A stretch of DNA of 64,000 nt from Glaciecola amylolytica (lineage in GTDB: Bacteria; Bacteroidota; Bacteroidia; Flavobacteriales_D; Crocinitomicaceae), in the NCBI GenBank assembly GCA_003856375.1, contig CP034120.1:1426001-1490000 (forward strand). The letters run 5' to 3'. The position numbers and the translations under genes were made by a program. The notes beneath the pieces are model-generated. The model saw only the letters and a program-made list of their open reading frames with translations, searched no databases and was not told where the DNA came from. Of this stretch, positions 42,025 to 51,105 are shown piece by piece (the first letter of the stretch is position 1; each line of letters starts with the position of its first letter).

Positions 42025-43725
42025 ATGGAGCGCTTAATTAATATTTTAATCATTGATGAAAAAGAATCTGATCGCCTGGCACTAAGAGAAATCCTTGGTG
42101 GTGGCGGAAACATTCTCTTGTTTTGTGATTCGATTGAGGAAGCGCATGTGATTTTAAACAGAAGGGAGGCAGGAATTATCCTCGTAAACGTGGACAGTCC
42201 GAATTTTTCATCTATGGATGATCTGAAAGATTTGCTGCAGGCTCATGCTTCGAGAACACATTATTCGATTATTATTACTGAAAATACCAGAACGGGTTCC
42301 AAACTTTTGAAAGGATTCAATTCGGGAGCGGTTGATTTTATCACCAAACCATTCAATCCTTTGCTGATTCAGGCAAAACTGGACATTTACAAATCACTTT
42401 ATTATAAAGATCAGCGGATTGCGCAGCTTTTAGGAAACATTCTTCCTGAAAATGTACTGGATGATCTGAATCAGTACGGAAAGTTTTCTCCGAAACGGGT
42501 AGATAAGGGAGTGGTTTTGTTTACGGATTTTGTTGATTTCTCGATGAAGTCCAAATCGATCCGACCAATCAAACTGGTAAAACGTTTGGAATACTATTTC
42601 ACGGCATTTGATGAAATCGTTGAACGGTACAAACTGGAAAAGATCAAAACAATCGGAGATGCCTACATGGCAATTGCCGGAGTGAATGAAGACAATGCAG
42701 AACCGATTCTCCGGGCTTGTATGGCTGCTTTGGAAATGCGGAACTTCATCCGCAATGAAAAAGAACTGGCCAAAGCATTGAAAAAGGATTTTTGGGAAAT
42801 CCGGATCGGGATGCATGCCGGACCTTTGGTTGCAGGAATTATCGGTTCGAAACGCTATTCATTTGATGTATGGGGAGATACCGTAAATATTGCAGCAAGA
42901 GCACAGCAATTCAGCGGGATTGATCAGATAACGGTTACTCAGGTTATTCAGGATGAATGTTCCGTGTATTTCGAAACGAGAGGAATGGGGAACGTACCGA
43001 TCAAAAAACGCGGTGGTACAATGGAAACCTTCGAATTGGAATCGCTCAAATCGGAACACAGTTTATACCGTAACGGAAAAGTTCCATCTGTCGAATTGCG
43101 TGTTCTGTGTCAGATCGCAACGGTAGATTTTGAGCACATGCGCAGTGATATCCTGAATAAACTCAAATCAATGCTTCCGGAAGAAGTCGTTTATCATGAT
43201 CTGGGACATACCTTAAATGTTGAAAAAGCAGCTATCCGATTGGGACGATTGGAAGGATTGAATGAAGACGAGATGTTGTTGTTGCGCACTGCAGCTTTGT
43301 TTCACGACACGGGCTTTATCTTTACCTACGATCACAATGAATTGCATGCAGTGCGTTTGATGGAGCAAATGCTTCCGAAATACGGATTCAACGCTGAACA
43401 AATTCAGGTAATCCGTGAAATGATTCTGGCAACTTCCCTGGATATTGAACCGGTTGGCTTACTTCAGGAAATTTTGTGCGATGCCGATCACGACTATCTG
43501 GGGCGAGCGGATTATTATGTTGTGGCAGCTAAATTGCAACAAGAAATGATTGCCTTCGGAAAAGAAATGTCTGAAGAAAAGTGGCTTCAGATGCAAATTC
43601 GGTTTTTGGGAGAAACGCACCAGTTCTACACGATCACAGCTTTGAATATCCGCCAGAAGGGAAAAACAAACCGTTTGGCAGAATTAAAAATAAATCTGGA
43701 AGTTTTGCAAAATCAGCAAGTTTAA
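42025..43725 (+). CDS. receiver-like domain fused to class III nucleotide cyclase and HD domain
   Basis: 566 residues in three parts. Residues 1-120 fold like a response-regulator receiver (acidic IIDEKESD, Lys in FITKPF), but the phosphoacceptor position reads IILVNVDSP, with Asn55 in place of Asp. Residues about 155-360 are a class III cyclase: metal Asp168 (FTDF) and Asp212 (GDAY), adenine-type Lys208 and Asp281 (FDVWGD), and transition-state Asn288/Arg292, so probably an adenylate cyclase. Residues about 385-560 form an HD-like domain (YHDLGHTLNVEKA, AALFHDTGF, DADHDYLGRADYY). Making and perhaps degrading a nucleotide signal in one protein is possible; HD activity on cAMP is a guess. Confidence 0.87.
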   Translation: MERLINILIIDEKESDRLALREILGGGGNILLFCDSIEEAHVILNRREAGIILVNVDSPNFSSMDDLKDLLQAHASRTHYSIIITENTRTGSKLLKGFNSGAVDFITKPFNPLLIQAKLDIYKSLYYKDQRIAQLLGNILPENVLDDLNQYGKFSPKRVDKGVVLFTDFVDFSMKSKSIRPIKLVKRLEYYFTAFDEIVERYKLEKIKTIGDAYMAIAGVNEDNAEPILRACMAALEMRNFIRNEKELAKALKKDFWEIRIGMHAGPLVAGIIGSKRYSFDVWGDTVNIAARAQQFSGIDQITVTQVIQDECSVYFETRGMGNVPIKKRGGTMETFELESLKSEHSLYRNGKVPSVELRVLCQIATVDFEHMRSDILNKLKSMLPEEVVYHDLGHTLNVEKAAIRLGRLEGLNEDEMLLLRTAALFHDTGFIFTYDHNELHAVRLMEQMLPKYGFNAEQIQVIREMILATSLDIEPVGLLQEILCDADHDYLGRADYYVVAAKLQQEMIAFGKEMSEEKWLQMQIRFLGETHQFYTITALNIRQKGKTNRLAELKINLEVLQNQQV

Positions 43726-43773
43726 TTGAAAATGTTTAGCAGGTTCAATAATTCAAATATTCTTTGAACTTTC

Positions 43774-44565
43774 TCAAAAGCTCGGCTCAATTAAGCTCAA
43801 TAAATCATTCGTCGAGATTTCTCTGCTTTCTGCTTTTTTCGCCAGATTCCCGAAAGGATTTAAATCGGCATCCATACCTGCTCTTGCAAAACCATCAATA
43901 GCTTCCTCTTTCTTTTGTTCTGCTTTCGGGGGATTTGAAAAGTAGGTGCCGGTACTCTGTACGCTTGGTTCGGCAGCTAAATCTTTTTCGTCTCCGTCGC
44001 TTCGGGTTTCATCCTGAATGATAACCGATTTGAAACTTGTATTTTCAGAAGAAACAATGGTCGATGAAGCAGTGTATTTCCTCGCATCACTTTCCCCGAT
44101 CGGGAATTTCTTTTTGGTTTCAACGGTGCTTTCTTCTTTCGCAGGAGTTGTTGTTTTCGCCATTTGAGGGCTGCCGATAGAATCTGTTTCCATCACGGCC
44201 TTATCTTCAGGAGCAGCAACCCAAATAGTTGCAACACCTGCTGAAACAACAAGTAAAGCAGCCACACGGAACCAATTCCGGTTGTAAAGAGGAACTACTT
44301 TTGCTTCCTCCGGCTCACTTACGGGGGCGCTCCAATTCTGATGAATCCCGGGATGTTTTGCCTGAAAGACAGAATTTAAGCTGGATTTCACGGAAGGAGA
44401 AATCTCTTCACGGCTCGAAACCGAAAGGTGATTGATCTCCGTGTAAAATCCTCTCATTTCATTGTATTCCTGTTCAGAAGAAATAAGTTCCTGAACAATC
44501 TCCAATTCTGTCGGAGTTAAATCGCTGTAAGCCTTTGTCTGTATAATTTCGTCGAACGTATTCAT
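43774..44565 (-). CDS. anti-sigma-like membrane protein
   Basis: 263 residues. The N-terminal 90 residues are cytoplasmic and helical (FDEIIQTKAYSDLTPTELEIVQELISS), followed by one membrane span (98-118, WFRVAALLVVSAGVATIWV) and a variable Ser/Lys-rich periplasmic part ending NDLLSLIEPSF. The architecture and the position one base after an ECF sigma gene suggest an anti-sigma factor, although the classical ZAS zinc motif (HX3CX2C) is absent. Membrane topology and role are inferred from context. Confidence 0.65.
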   Translation of the reverse strand: MNTFDEIIQTKAYSDLTPTELEIVQELISSEQEYNEMRGFYTEINHLSVSSREEISPSVKSSLNSVFQAKHPGIHQNWSAPVSEPEEAKVVPLYNRNWFRVAALLVVSAGVATIWVAAPEDKAVMETDSIGSPQMAKTTTPAKEESTVETKKKFPIGESDARKYTASSTIVSSENTSFKSVIIQDETRSDGDEKDLAAEPSVQSTGTYFSNPPKAEQKKEEAIDGFARAGMDADLNPFGNLAKKAESREISTNDLLSLIEPSF

Positions 44566-44566
44566 A

Positions 44567-45157
44567 TCACTTTGTATGTTCCGGTTGGTATTCTTTTAAT
44601 CCTTGAGCTAAGTATTTGGTAGCATAGAAAAGCCGGGATTTAATGGTTCCTTCGCTGATTTCCAATGCCTCTGCGATTTCTTTGATCGATAATCCGTCGA
44701 AATGGCGCATTTCAAATACTTCTCTGTGTTTGTCTTCCAGTTGGGTAACCTGATAATTGTAGGCGTCCTTAAACATGGAATGATGAACCTGATTTTCCGT
44801 ATTCTTGCTTGTGTCGCTGATGGAATAGTTATTATCAAGTCCGTTACTGGTATTTTTCCGAATCTCCTGCTTCTTGTATTCGTTTTTGCACATGTTGTTA
44901 GCCACCGAATACATCCATGTTTTGAAAGAACGGGTCGTATCAAACAACTCCGGACGGTGAATCAGTTTGGTGAAGAAATCGTGTACGAAATCCTCCGATT
45001 TTTCACGGTCTCTCCAAAGCATGCGCATAAAATACGAAAGCAGGGCAGAAGCATAACGCGCGTAAAGCTTGTCAAAAGCCCTTTGATCTCCTCCTGCCAT
45101 TGCAATAACCAACTGTTCGTCGGTCATCTGATCATATTCTTTCCTGATTACCCGCAT
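44567..45157 (-). CDS. ECF RNA polymerase sigma factor
   Basis: 196 residues from the ATG at 45157 (a TTG one codon upstream is less likely). Sigma region 2 is LVIAMAGGDQRAFDKLYARYASALLSYFMRML with the -10-binding core EDFVHDFFTKLIH and FKTWMYSVANNMCKNEYKK; region 4 ends with the helix-turn-helix LSIKEIAEALEISEGTIKSRLFYATK. It recruits RNA polymerase to a small regulon, likely held by the membrane protein encoded next. The ATG overlaps the stop of the 408-residue secreted protein gene (TGATG). Confidence 0.93.
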   Translation of the reverse strand: MRVIRKEYDQMTDEQLVIAMAGGDQRAFDKLYARYASALLSYFMRMLWRDREKSEDFVHDFFTKLIHRPELFDTTRSFKTWMYSVANNMCKNEYKKQEIRKNTSNGLDNNYSISDTSKNTENQVHHSMFKDAYNYQVTQLEDKHREVFEMRHFDGLSIKEIAEALEISEGTIKSRLFYATKYLAQGLKEYQPEHTK

Positions 45158-46383
45158 CAACGCTTGATTTTAGAAAGTTGACCGGTTTTACGCGCTCTTG
45201 TTGCAACATTCAGGATCAAAGCACTCATTTCTTTGGCTTCTTCCGTTTTGTTGTATTCCTGATACAATCGTTCAATGCTGATCAAAGCAGGCAGATAGTT
45301 TGCCGAAAGCGCATCCGATTGTACATCCTGCGAAATTCCGAGTTTGTTTTTCTGCCAAACGGATTGAATCAGGTTGCTATTCCAGGCATTGTAATCAAAA
45401 TGACTCTTCAATTTGTATCCGAAAGTCAAGCCCACAGGATTCAAGGACCCGCTGATTCCTTGAAAATATTCTTTTGGAAAGGACATCGACAGGTAAATGT
45501 TTTTGGATACATTCAAAGAGCAGAATTCCTGAACAAAAGCAGTGTCAATATAAGTTGAGTTCGGCATCACAAATCCTTTTGCACTTAGGTTTTGCTGATA
45601 ATCAACACTCTGCATCAAATCAACGGAAATCAATTCAATATCGGATCGGTTCAGGTTGTTCTTTTCGAAGTTTGCGGGAATCAATTCGGTATAGCCATGA
45701 AGCAGCAGTGTTCCGTTACTTGGAACAGAGTTAACCAAATCCGTTGCATAATCTAAAACTCCGGTTGTAATTTTATTCTGACTGATCATCTGAAGTGTCA
45801 CGCTGTCTGCAAGCTGTTGATTGTTCGTTGCGAAACCATATACAGCCAGTTCTTGCTGAACTTCCGTTTTGTTTGGATTTAATTGCGCTGCTTGTACCAA
45901 CTCCGGAAATTGCTTCGGATTGTATTTGCTCACCAGATAGGTGTAAAAATGCTTTTCAAAACTTCCCGGAAGGATGTCTGTATAAAGCTGAGCGCTTTGC
46001 TTCATTTTGGAAGATTCCAAATCGCTCGGGCTTCGTCTGTATAATTGGTGTTTGGAATTGGAATAATTTGTCTCAAACTGATATTTGGCGCTTTGCAATT
46101 GTACGCTTGAATTGGAATCTTTTAGTCCTTCAGCACTTTCTTCTCCTAGCTTGCCAAAACTTGAATTCAAAGATTTGTCCTTTTTAAATGACCGTGTTTT
46201 TTTGCCATCTACAATCATGATCTCTTCCAATTCGGGAGCGGCTTTAGTAGTATCTGCCTTGACAGTACCGGGCATTCCTGTATTATTGGTATTGTTGTTC
46301 TTGTTATATATCGTCTCCTGTGATTGAGCTTTGCTAAACACCGCGCAGGAACAAAATGAAACAAGAAATATGAAATAACGCAT
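45157..46383 (-). CDS. exported hypothetical protein upstream of an ECF sigma gene
   Basis: 408 residues with a signal peptide (1-19) and an Asn/Thr-rich linker. The rest shows helical, TPR-like segments (FYTYLVSKYNPKQFPELVQAAQLNPNKTEVQQELAVYGF) and the end SANYLPALISIERLYQEYNKTEEAKEMSALIL, but no recognised family. It is first in a three-gene transcript with the sigma factor and the anti-sigma-like protein, so it may be the sensory or regulated partner, which is inference. No clear promoter found. Confidence 0.65.
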   Translation of the reverse strand: MRYFIFLVSFCSCAVFSKAQSQETIYNKNNNTNNTGMPGTVKADTTKAAPELEEIMIVDGKKTRSFKKDKSLNSSFGKLGEESAEGLKDSNSSVQLQSAKYQFETNYSNSKHQLYRRSPSDLESSKMKQSAQLYTDILPGSFEKHFYTYLVSKYNPKQFPELVQAAQLNPNKTEVQQELAVYGFATNNQQLADSVTLQMISQNKITTGVLDYATDLVNSVPSNGTLLLHGYTELIPANFEKNNLNRSDIELISVDLMQSVDYQQNLSAKGFVMPNSTYIDTAFVQEFCSLNVSKNIYLSMSFPKEYFQGISGSLNPVGLTFGYKLKSHFDYNAWNSNLIQSVWQKNKLGISQDVQSDALSANYLPALISIERLYQEYNKTEEAKEMSALILNVATRARKTGQLSKIKR

Positions 46384-46450
46384 AAAGCAATTTTTATCTG
46401 TAGTACAATCAGATTAAAATTAGGTTCAAAAAATGAAAGAAAAAAATGAT

Positions 46451-47131
46451 TTACGAATTAGAATCTGCCGCGAACAGGAATTTATTCGGCGATACTAAGT
46501 TTGTTTTTACAGCGTAAATGACAATTCCTGCAGTGTTTTTAACACCTAATTTTGCCATGATGTTTTTGCGGTGAGTATTGATTGTGTGATTACTCAAACA
46601 CAAAGAATCTGCAATCATGACGTTGGTCAATCCTTCAGCAATCATGGTGATGATCTCGGTTTCACGTTCACTCAGCATAATCGGTTCGCAGCTGAAAGAA
46701 TCGAAATCGATATCGTTTACGTCAATGGCAGCATCGCGGATCGTTTCCAGAATCTGACCGCAAAAGAACTTGTTCCCTCTCCAGGTTTCACGAATTGAAT
46801 CAATGATTTCCTGACTGTCACAATCTTTTTTGATATAGCTTTTCACGCCGGAACGCAATGCATTGACCAATGTTTGAGCGGATTGCTCGGGAGTAATCGC
46901 TACAACACTTAAATCCGGTTTTTTCTGGAGAATCTGAGGAATTACATCGATGGAAAAACCTCTTGCAGTGTAATCAACTAAAATAATGTTTGCATCAAAT
47001 GCTTTGTTGAGTGCGATAAGTTCTTCATTATTACGCGCTTCACCTACAATTTGAATATTTCGCTCCGTAGACAACAGCGTACGCAGACCAATGCGTATAA
47101 TTTCATTACTGTCGGCTAAAATGAGCTTCAT
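46451..47131 (-). CDS. NarL/FixJ-type response regulator
   Basis: 226 residues. Receiver with acid pocket (LILADSNE), phosphoacceptor Asp53 (IILVDYTARG) and the Lys/Thr switch region (SYIKKDC), then a LuxR-type HTH (LSERETEIITMIAEGLTNVMIADSLCLSNHTINTHRKNIMAKLGV) that binds DNA. No sensor kinase is adjacent. TACTTTTG at 47156-47163 lies 24 nt before the ATG as a promoter element. It may control the adjacent 46.4-43.8 kb sigma operon, which is speculation. Confidence 0.93.
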   Translation of the reverse strand: MKLILADSNEIIRIGLRTLLSTERNIQIVGEARNNEELIALNKAFDANIILVDYTARGFSIDVIPQILQKKPDLSVVAITPEQSAQTLVNALRSGVKSYIKKDCDSQEIIDSIRETWRGNKFFCGQILETIRDAAIDVNDIDFDSFSCEPIMLSERETEIITMIAEGLTNVMIADSLCLSNHTINTHRKNIMAKLGVKNTAGIVIYAVKTNLVSPNKFLFAADSNS

Positions 47132-47155
47132 TATTTAGATTAATTTTAAACAAGA

Positions 47156-47163
47156 CAAAAGTA
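47156..47163 (-). promoter_or_regulatory. promoter element TACTTTTG of the response regulator gene
   Basis: Exact TAnnTTTG match about 24 nt upstream of the ATG at 47131; no clear TTG at the expected spacing. Confidence 0.45.
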
Positions 47164-47220
47164 AGCAAAAAATGAACTGCTCGCTTCTTTCATCTAATAA
47201 AACTTTCAGATGTGACAGAA

Positions 47221-48315
47221 TCAATGAAATTCATCGGAAAATGTGTGAAAACTTTCCTTTAAAAGTGGCAGTTTCCGGTAGGGAATTTTCCTGATCTGAA
47301 AAGTGTCCTTTTGAACGATTAATTCGCTTTTTGTTCCGTTCCAGATGCAGGTGAGCGGGTATTCCGGTGAAGAGTAACGATCCGGATTACTTGTATTTAG
47401 CTTGAAGTCATGAAATTCATCTTTCGAATTTTGAAGAATAATGTATCCGTCCCGATGAATAAACAGGTGTTTGATCTGTGGAGAACCAAAAACTGCGTAA
47501 GCCCCGTGGTGCTTCAGACGCGGAAATTGATCGTCGTTAAAATTTCCATGTCTGAAGCTGGGTAATGTACATTCCAAAAGAATGAGTAAAGCAAAAGTGC
47601 CTTTAATGATTTGGTGATTTCGGGTGTTTTTAGTGAATGAAAGATTGTTTTTGAAACCGAAGATTCCTTTCCAGTTTTCCGGAAAGCAGGAAGTGTAGAG
47701 CAAGCTGAAGAAGAGGAGTGAACAGGAAAGAACCTTGACTGAAATATCAAAGGAGAAATTGATCAGAACAACTTGTGCAAAAACAACTACAGCAAGCAGT
47801 GAAGCCAGAAACTGAGTCCGTTTGAAGAGCAGCAACAGCGCAGTCAATAGTTCGATACAACCTAAGGTAATTGTGTAGGCATATGAACTTCCGGTCAGAG
47901 ACCAGTAAGCAATGTCCTTGGAAAGTTTTCCGAATGGAGTGTAAAGCGTATTGGGTTCGGGCAAATAGAATTGCGTTTTGACGATTTTATCCCAACCATA
48001 TTTGAAGAGGAAAAGGAACAAAATTCCTGCAAGGATCGTTTTGAGCAAATCTGCCGCATTGAGTTTCCACTTCATGCAAATCCACCGGATCGCGAAGCTT
48101 GAAAGCAAGCCTAAAATAACGCTTAAACTGACCAAAAGATAAGTTCCATAAGTGTCTGTCTCAAAAAGGAGCGTATCGTCCACCCACTTTAGAATAGCGA
48201 AAACAGGCTCTTGAATGGAATGGAAAAACCAATTGAAAAGAGTGTAGTCAAAGGGAAGCAAAAGCATCCACCAAAGAGCAATTCCTATGAAACTTATTTT
48301 CAGTCGTTCGTTCAT
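47221..48315 (-). CDS. multipass membrane protein with DoxX-like region
   Basis: 364 residues from the ATG at 48315. About seven hydrophobic spans (for example ISFIGIALWWMLLLPFDY, YLLVSLSVILGLLSSFAI, ILAGILFLFLFKYGWDKI, TITLGCIELLTALLLLF) make a DoxX/DoxD-like membrane core, then a soluble C-terminal domain of about 100 residues (RLKHHGAYAVFGSPQIKHLFI). A TTG one codon upstream is possible. Its stop-start arrangement with the small paralogue gene is TGATG, so the three genes here are one transcript. Function unknown. Confidence 0.75.
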   Translation of the reverse strand: MNERLKISFIGIALWWMLLLPFDYTLFNWFFHSIQEPVFAILKWVDDTLLFETDTYGTYLLVSLSVILGLLSSFAIRWICMKWKLNAADLLKTILAGILFLFLFKYGWDKIVKTQFYLPEPNTLYTPFGKLSKDIAYWSLTGSSYAYTITLGCIELLTALLLLFKRTQFLASLLAVVVFAQVVLINFSFDISVKVLSCSLLFFSLLYTSCFPENWKGIFGFKNNLSFTKNTRNHQIIKGTFALLILLECTLPSFRHGNFNDDQFPRLKHHGAYAVFGSPQIKHLFIHRDGYIILQNSKDEFHDFKLNTSNPDRYSSPEYPLTCIWNGTKSELIVQKDTFQIRKIPYRKLPLLKESFHTFSDEFH

Positions 48316-48860
48316 CAAACAGTTTGAGGGGTAAAAAATCTGTTTAAAGCTCTGAAAAGAAGCATTCCACCGCCGGTGATTCCAAACAGAAAAAGCAAAT
48401 AAGATTTTTTCTTTTTCTTCGGAGGGTTTTCCTGAATTTGTTCGATCGGTGTCTCTTGGGGAGCGTTTTCGCCATTGTAGATCTCAATCGGTGGAGTGTA
48501 ACCGGGAAGATGCTGCTTCAAGGAATCCGGAGAATTTTTAAAATTGATATATTCTACTTTGTAGTAATAATTGGTATTGGTTATCGAATCAATGTTCAGA
48601 TTATAATTCGAGTATTGCGGATCCCGGTAAACGGTATCGTAATAATGGAAACCACCAAAGTTTCCATATATTTCAATACTTGTCGTGTCGTTGAGACGTA
48701 CTACTTGTTTCAATCTTGGAGGTGGATCTCCGAAATTCCCGGAGGGATCGATCACAAATGTCGCAGCTGTTCCGGAATGACTTTTATGCGCAATGATGGC
48801 AGTTTGAGCTTGCAAAAAGGAACTCAGTGTCAATGTCAAAAATAGAGATAGCTGTTTCAT
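48315..48860 (-). CDS. small tail-anchored exported protein, paralogue 2
   Basis: 181 residues: signal peptide (MKQLSLFLTLTLSSFLQAQ), conserved HKSHSGTAATF motif at about residues 25-35, a central beta-rich segment, a Pro/Lys linker (PPKKKKKS) and a C-terminal span YLLFLFGITGGGMLLFRAL. The neighbouring gene has the same architecture with the same motif, so they are tandem duplicates. Lys before the last span is unusual for a protein crossing from the periplasm by the positive-inside rule, so the segment may be a secretion or sorting tail rather than an ordinary membrane anchor. Unknown family. Confidence 0.75.
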   Translation of the reverse strand: MKQLSLFLTLTLSSFLQAQTAIIAHKSHSGTAATFVIDPSGNFGDPPPRLKQVVRLNDTTSIEIYGNFGGFHYYDTVYRDPQYSNYNLNIDSITNTNYYYKVEYINFKNSPDSLKQHLPGYTPPIEIYNGENAPQETPIEQIQENPPKKKKKSYLLFLFGITGGGMLLFRALNRFFTPQTV

Positions 48861-48862
48861 AG

Positions 48863-49387
48863 TTATGCAATGGATCGGTTCGTATTTTGAGCTCTTCCGA
48901 AAAGTTTCATCAATAACATTCCACCGCCGGTGATTCCGAATAGAAACAATAAATAAGATTTCTTTTTCTTCTTTGCAGGAGTTTGGTTCAATTCGGTTTG
49001 TACCGGCTGAACTTGAGGTTCCTTTTGTTCAGGCTGAAGGGTTTCTTCCTGTGTGTTTGCTTTTTTGATGGAATCCTGATACTTCATCTGAAAGATCAGG
49101 GAAGAATAACGGTTCTTGTTTGGCAACGTATCTACTTTGATAACGGTTTGATTCAAATCGCTGATTTCATGCAAAATAACGGTGTCATTCAAAGGCTTGA
49201 AGTTTTGATAGTTGACAGGCTGCTTGAATGGAGATTCCACGTCAATGCGGATTTGACCGAAATTACTGTTTGCGGCGATTAAAAATGTAGCGGCGCTTCC
49301 GGAATGGCTTTTGTGAGAGATTAAAGGTGTTTGAGCAATGGATGCAAAACCTGAAAGTGCGCAGACGAGCGTAAAAAAGTGTTTCAT
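48863..49387 (-). CDS. small tail-anchored exported protein, paralogue 1
   Basis: 174 residues: signal peptide (MKHFFTLVCALSGFASIAQ), the same HKSHSGSAATF motif, a Gln/Thr/Pro linker, KKKKKS and the tail YLLFLFGITGGGMLLMKLF. The tail is nearly identical to the second paralogue while the middle differs, so the ends are under selection. First gene of the operon with paralogue 2 and the DoxX-like protein (two bases and TGATG between). No promoter of consensus form is seen. Confidence 0.75.
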   Translation of the reverse strand: MKHFFTLVCALSGFASIAQTPLISHKSHSGSAATFLIAANSNFGQIRIDVESPFKQPVNYQNFKPLNDTVILHEISDLNQTVIKVDTLPNKNRYSSLIFQMKYQDSIKKANTQEETLQPEQKEPQVQPVQTELNQTPAKKKKKSYLLFLFGITGGGMLLMKLFGRAQNTNRSIA

Positions 49388-49475
49388 TGTGTTTGTTTTG
49401 AAATAGGATACACTCTTGTCTTGAATTGGTTCAAAAAAAAGCAGACTTCGACTTCGTTTAGCTTACAAATAAAAA

Positions 49476-49505
49476 AAACTCCCTCTGGAAAGCGGGAGTT
49501 TTTGT
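49476..49505 (-). terminator. terminator of the LRR protein gene
   Basis: AAACTCCC pairs with GGGAGTTT around CTCTGGAAAGC-type loop sequence; U tract on the minus strand. Confidence 0.75.
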
Positions 49506-49530
49506 CTGAAGTGATAGAATAGTGGTGGTT

Positions 49531-51105
49531 TTACTCTTTTACTATGCGGGTCATAATCTGCTGCTGATCCAGTTCCAATATCACAAAATATACTCCGTTC
49601 GGATTACTGCTTAAATCGATTGTCATATTTGAAGAGTAGACAGTGTCACATATTAACGCGCCCACTGCGTTGGTTATTTTCACTGAAGTTGGTTCGAAAC
49701 CAGACGTTTTTATGTGAAAAATACCTGTACCCGGATTCGGATATATTTCAACCTGATCAGAAAGTAGATTTTCCTGTAAACCAACAGTATTTATAATCAC
49801 ACAAGCAGAAGTGTCGGAACAATTGTTATTGTTGGTAACAATTACAGCATAGCTTCCGTTTATGGTTGCAGTAAAATTTTGAGCTGTTTGCCCGGCAATG
49901 GGAGCATTTGTAGTACAATTGATCCATTGATAAGCTGCACCGGCTTGTGTTGCCGTAATAGTGATTCCCGTTAAAGTTGTATTTGTATTCGGCAAAGCGT
50001 TTACTGTTATATTCACCTGATCTGTATTCGTGCAGTTGTTGGCATCCGTTCCTGTTACGGTATAGGTTGTTGTACCGACTGCCGGAGTAAATGGAGTATT
50101 GTTCGTTACTCCGTTATTCCAGGTATAGGAAACTGCACCAGAACCATTCAATGTTAGTTGTGTTCCGGCGCAAACTGTTTGATCCGTTCCGGCATTTACG
50201 CCTGGTGCTGCGCTTACAGTAACAATTTTGCTGTTATTTGCCCGACATCCGTTTGGCTGTGTACTTGATACGGTATAAGTCGTCGTAATTGCGGGGCTGA
50301 CTGAAATGCTTGCACTGGTTTCTCCTGTACTCCATGAGTATGAACTACCGCCACTTGCCGTTAAGGTGATACTATTTCCGGAGCAAACCGTACCCGGACC
50401 ACTGATATTCACAACCGGTACAACGTCATAGAATTGGGTCACAGGAGGAAACTGATATGGAAATACATCCCAGCTGTTCGTACTGTAAGCTGCATTATCA
50501 ACATATACGCAGGTAAGCCCCGGATTTGCCCCGGCATCAATATAGCTTAAAGCAGTATTGTTTCCGCTGGCCAGGTTTAAATAGGTCAATTGATTACCAA
50601 AACAGTCTAAAGCGACTAAGCCGGGATTGTTACTGAAGTCGAGACTCGTTATATTGTTTTCGTAGCAATACAAATGGGTGAGAAGCGTGTTTGCACTGAG
50701 ATCCAAACTGGTTAAAAGATTGTTGTAGCAATAGAGTTCCGTTAAATTGGTATTTGCACTCAGGTTTAGACTGGTTAATTGACAATTCGTACAGTCTAAA
50801 AAAGATAAAGAGGTATTTGAGCTGAGGTTAAAACCCATTAATGGATTATCGTAGCACTTCAAAGTCGTTAGAGAAGTAAATGCTTCTATGCCGGTAAGAT
50901 TGGTGATTCCGAGATTATAGCAGTTCATCGGGCCGGTAAAAGCTTGTGCTTCTGAAACTTCAATTTCCGGACCTCCGCCGGTATTGATCGCTGGATTATT
51001 GACCAGATAGGCTTTGAAATTCGCATCCGGGATGTTTACGATTTGGGATTTGACGCTAAGGCTGGAAATTAAGATAGCAGCCAAAACGAGTATGTTTTGT
51101 TTCAT
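49531..51105 (-). CDS. leucine-rich-repeat secreted protein with Ig-like domains and T9SS tail
   Basis: 524 residues, signal peptide 1-20. About seven short LRRs follow (LTTLKCYDNPLMGFNL, LTELYCYNNLLTSLDL, LTHLYCYENNITSLDF), then two Ig-like/PKD-like modules with repeated Val-Thr-Ala-Thr strands and Cys pairs (VCSGNSITLTASGG, TVCAGTQLTLNGSG), and a sorting domain (VEIYPNPGTGIFHIK, ending LSSNPNGVYFVILEL and a basic tail). Exported to the surface through the type IX system; LRRs with Cys-Tyr motifs are typical of Bacteroidota adhesins. Target unknown. Confidence 0.87.
   Translation of the reverse strand: MKQNILVLAAILISSLSVKSQIVNIPDANFKAYLVNNPAINTGGGPEIEVSEAQAFTGPMNCYNLGITNLTGIEAFTSLTTLKCYDNPLMGFNLSSNTSLSFLDCTNCQLTSLNLSANTNLTELYCYNNLLTSLDLSANTLLTHLYCYENNITSLDFSNNPGLVALDCFGNQLTYLNLASGNNTALSYIDAGANPGLTCVYVDNAAYSTNSWDVFPYQFPPVTQFYDVVPVVNISGPGTVCSGNSITLTASGGSSYSWSTGETSASISVSPAITTTYTVSSTQPNGCRANNSKIVTVSAAPGVNAGTDQTVCAGTQLTLNGSGAVSYTWNNGVTNNTPFTPAVGTTTYTVTGTDANNCTNTDQVNITVNALPNTNTTLTGITITATQAGAAYQWINCTTNAPIAGQTAQNFTATINGSYAVIVTNNNNCSDTSACVIINTVGLQENLLSDQVEIYPNPGTGIFHIKTSGFEPTSVKITNAVGALICDTVYSSNMTIDLSSNPNGVYFVILELDQQQIMTRIVKE

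Noticed and set aside
44229-46327. several plus-strand open frames opposite the sigma operon
   Set aside because: They are complements of well-supported minus-strand genes with no homology or start context.
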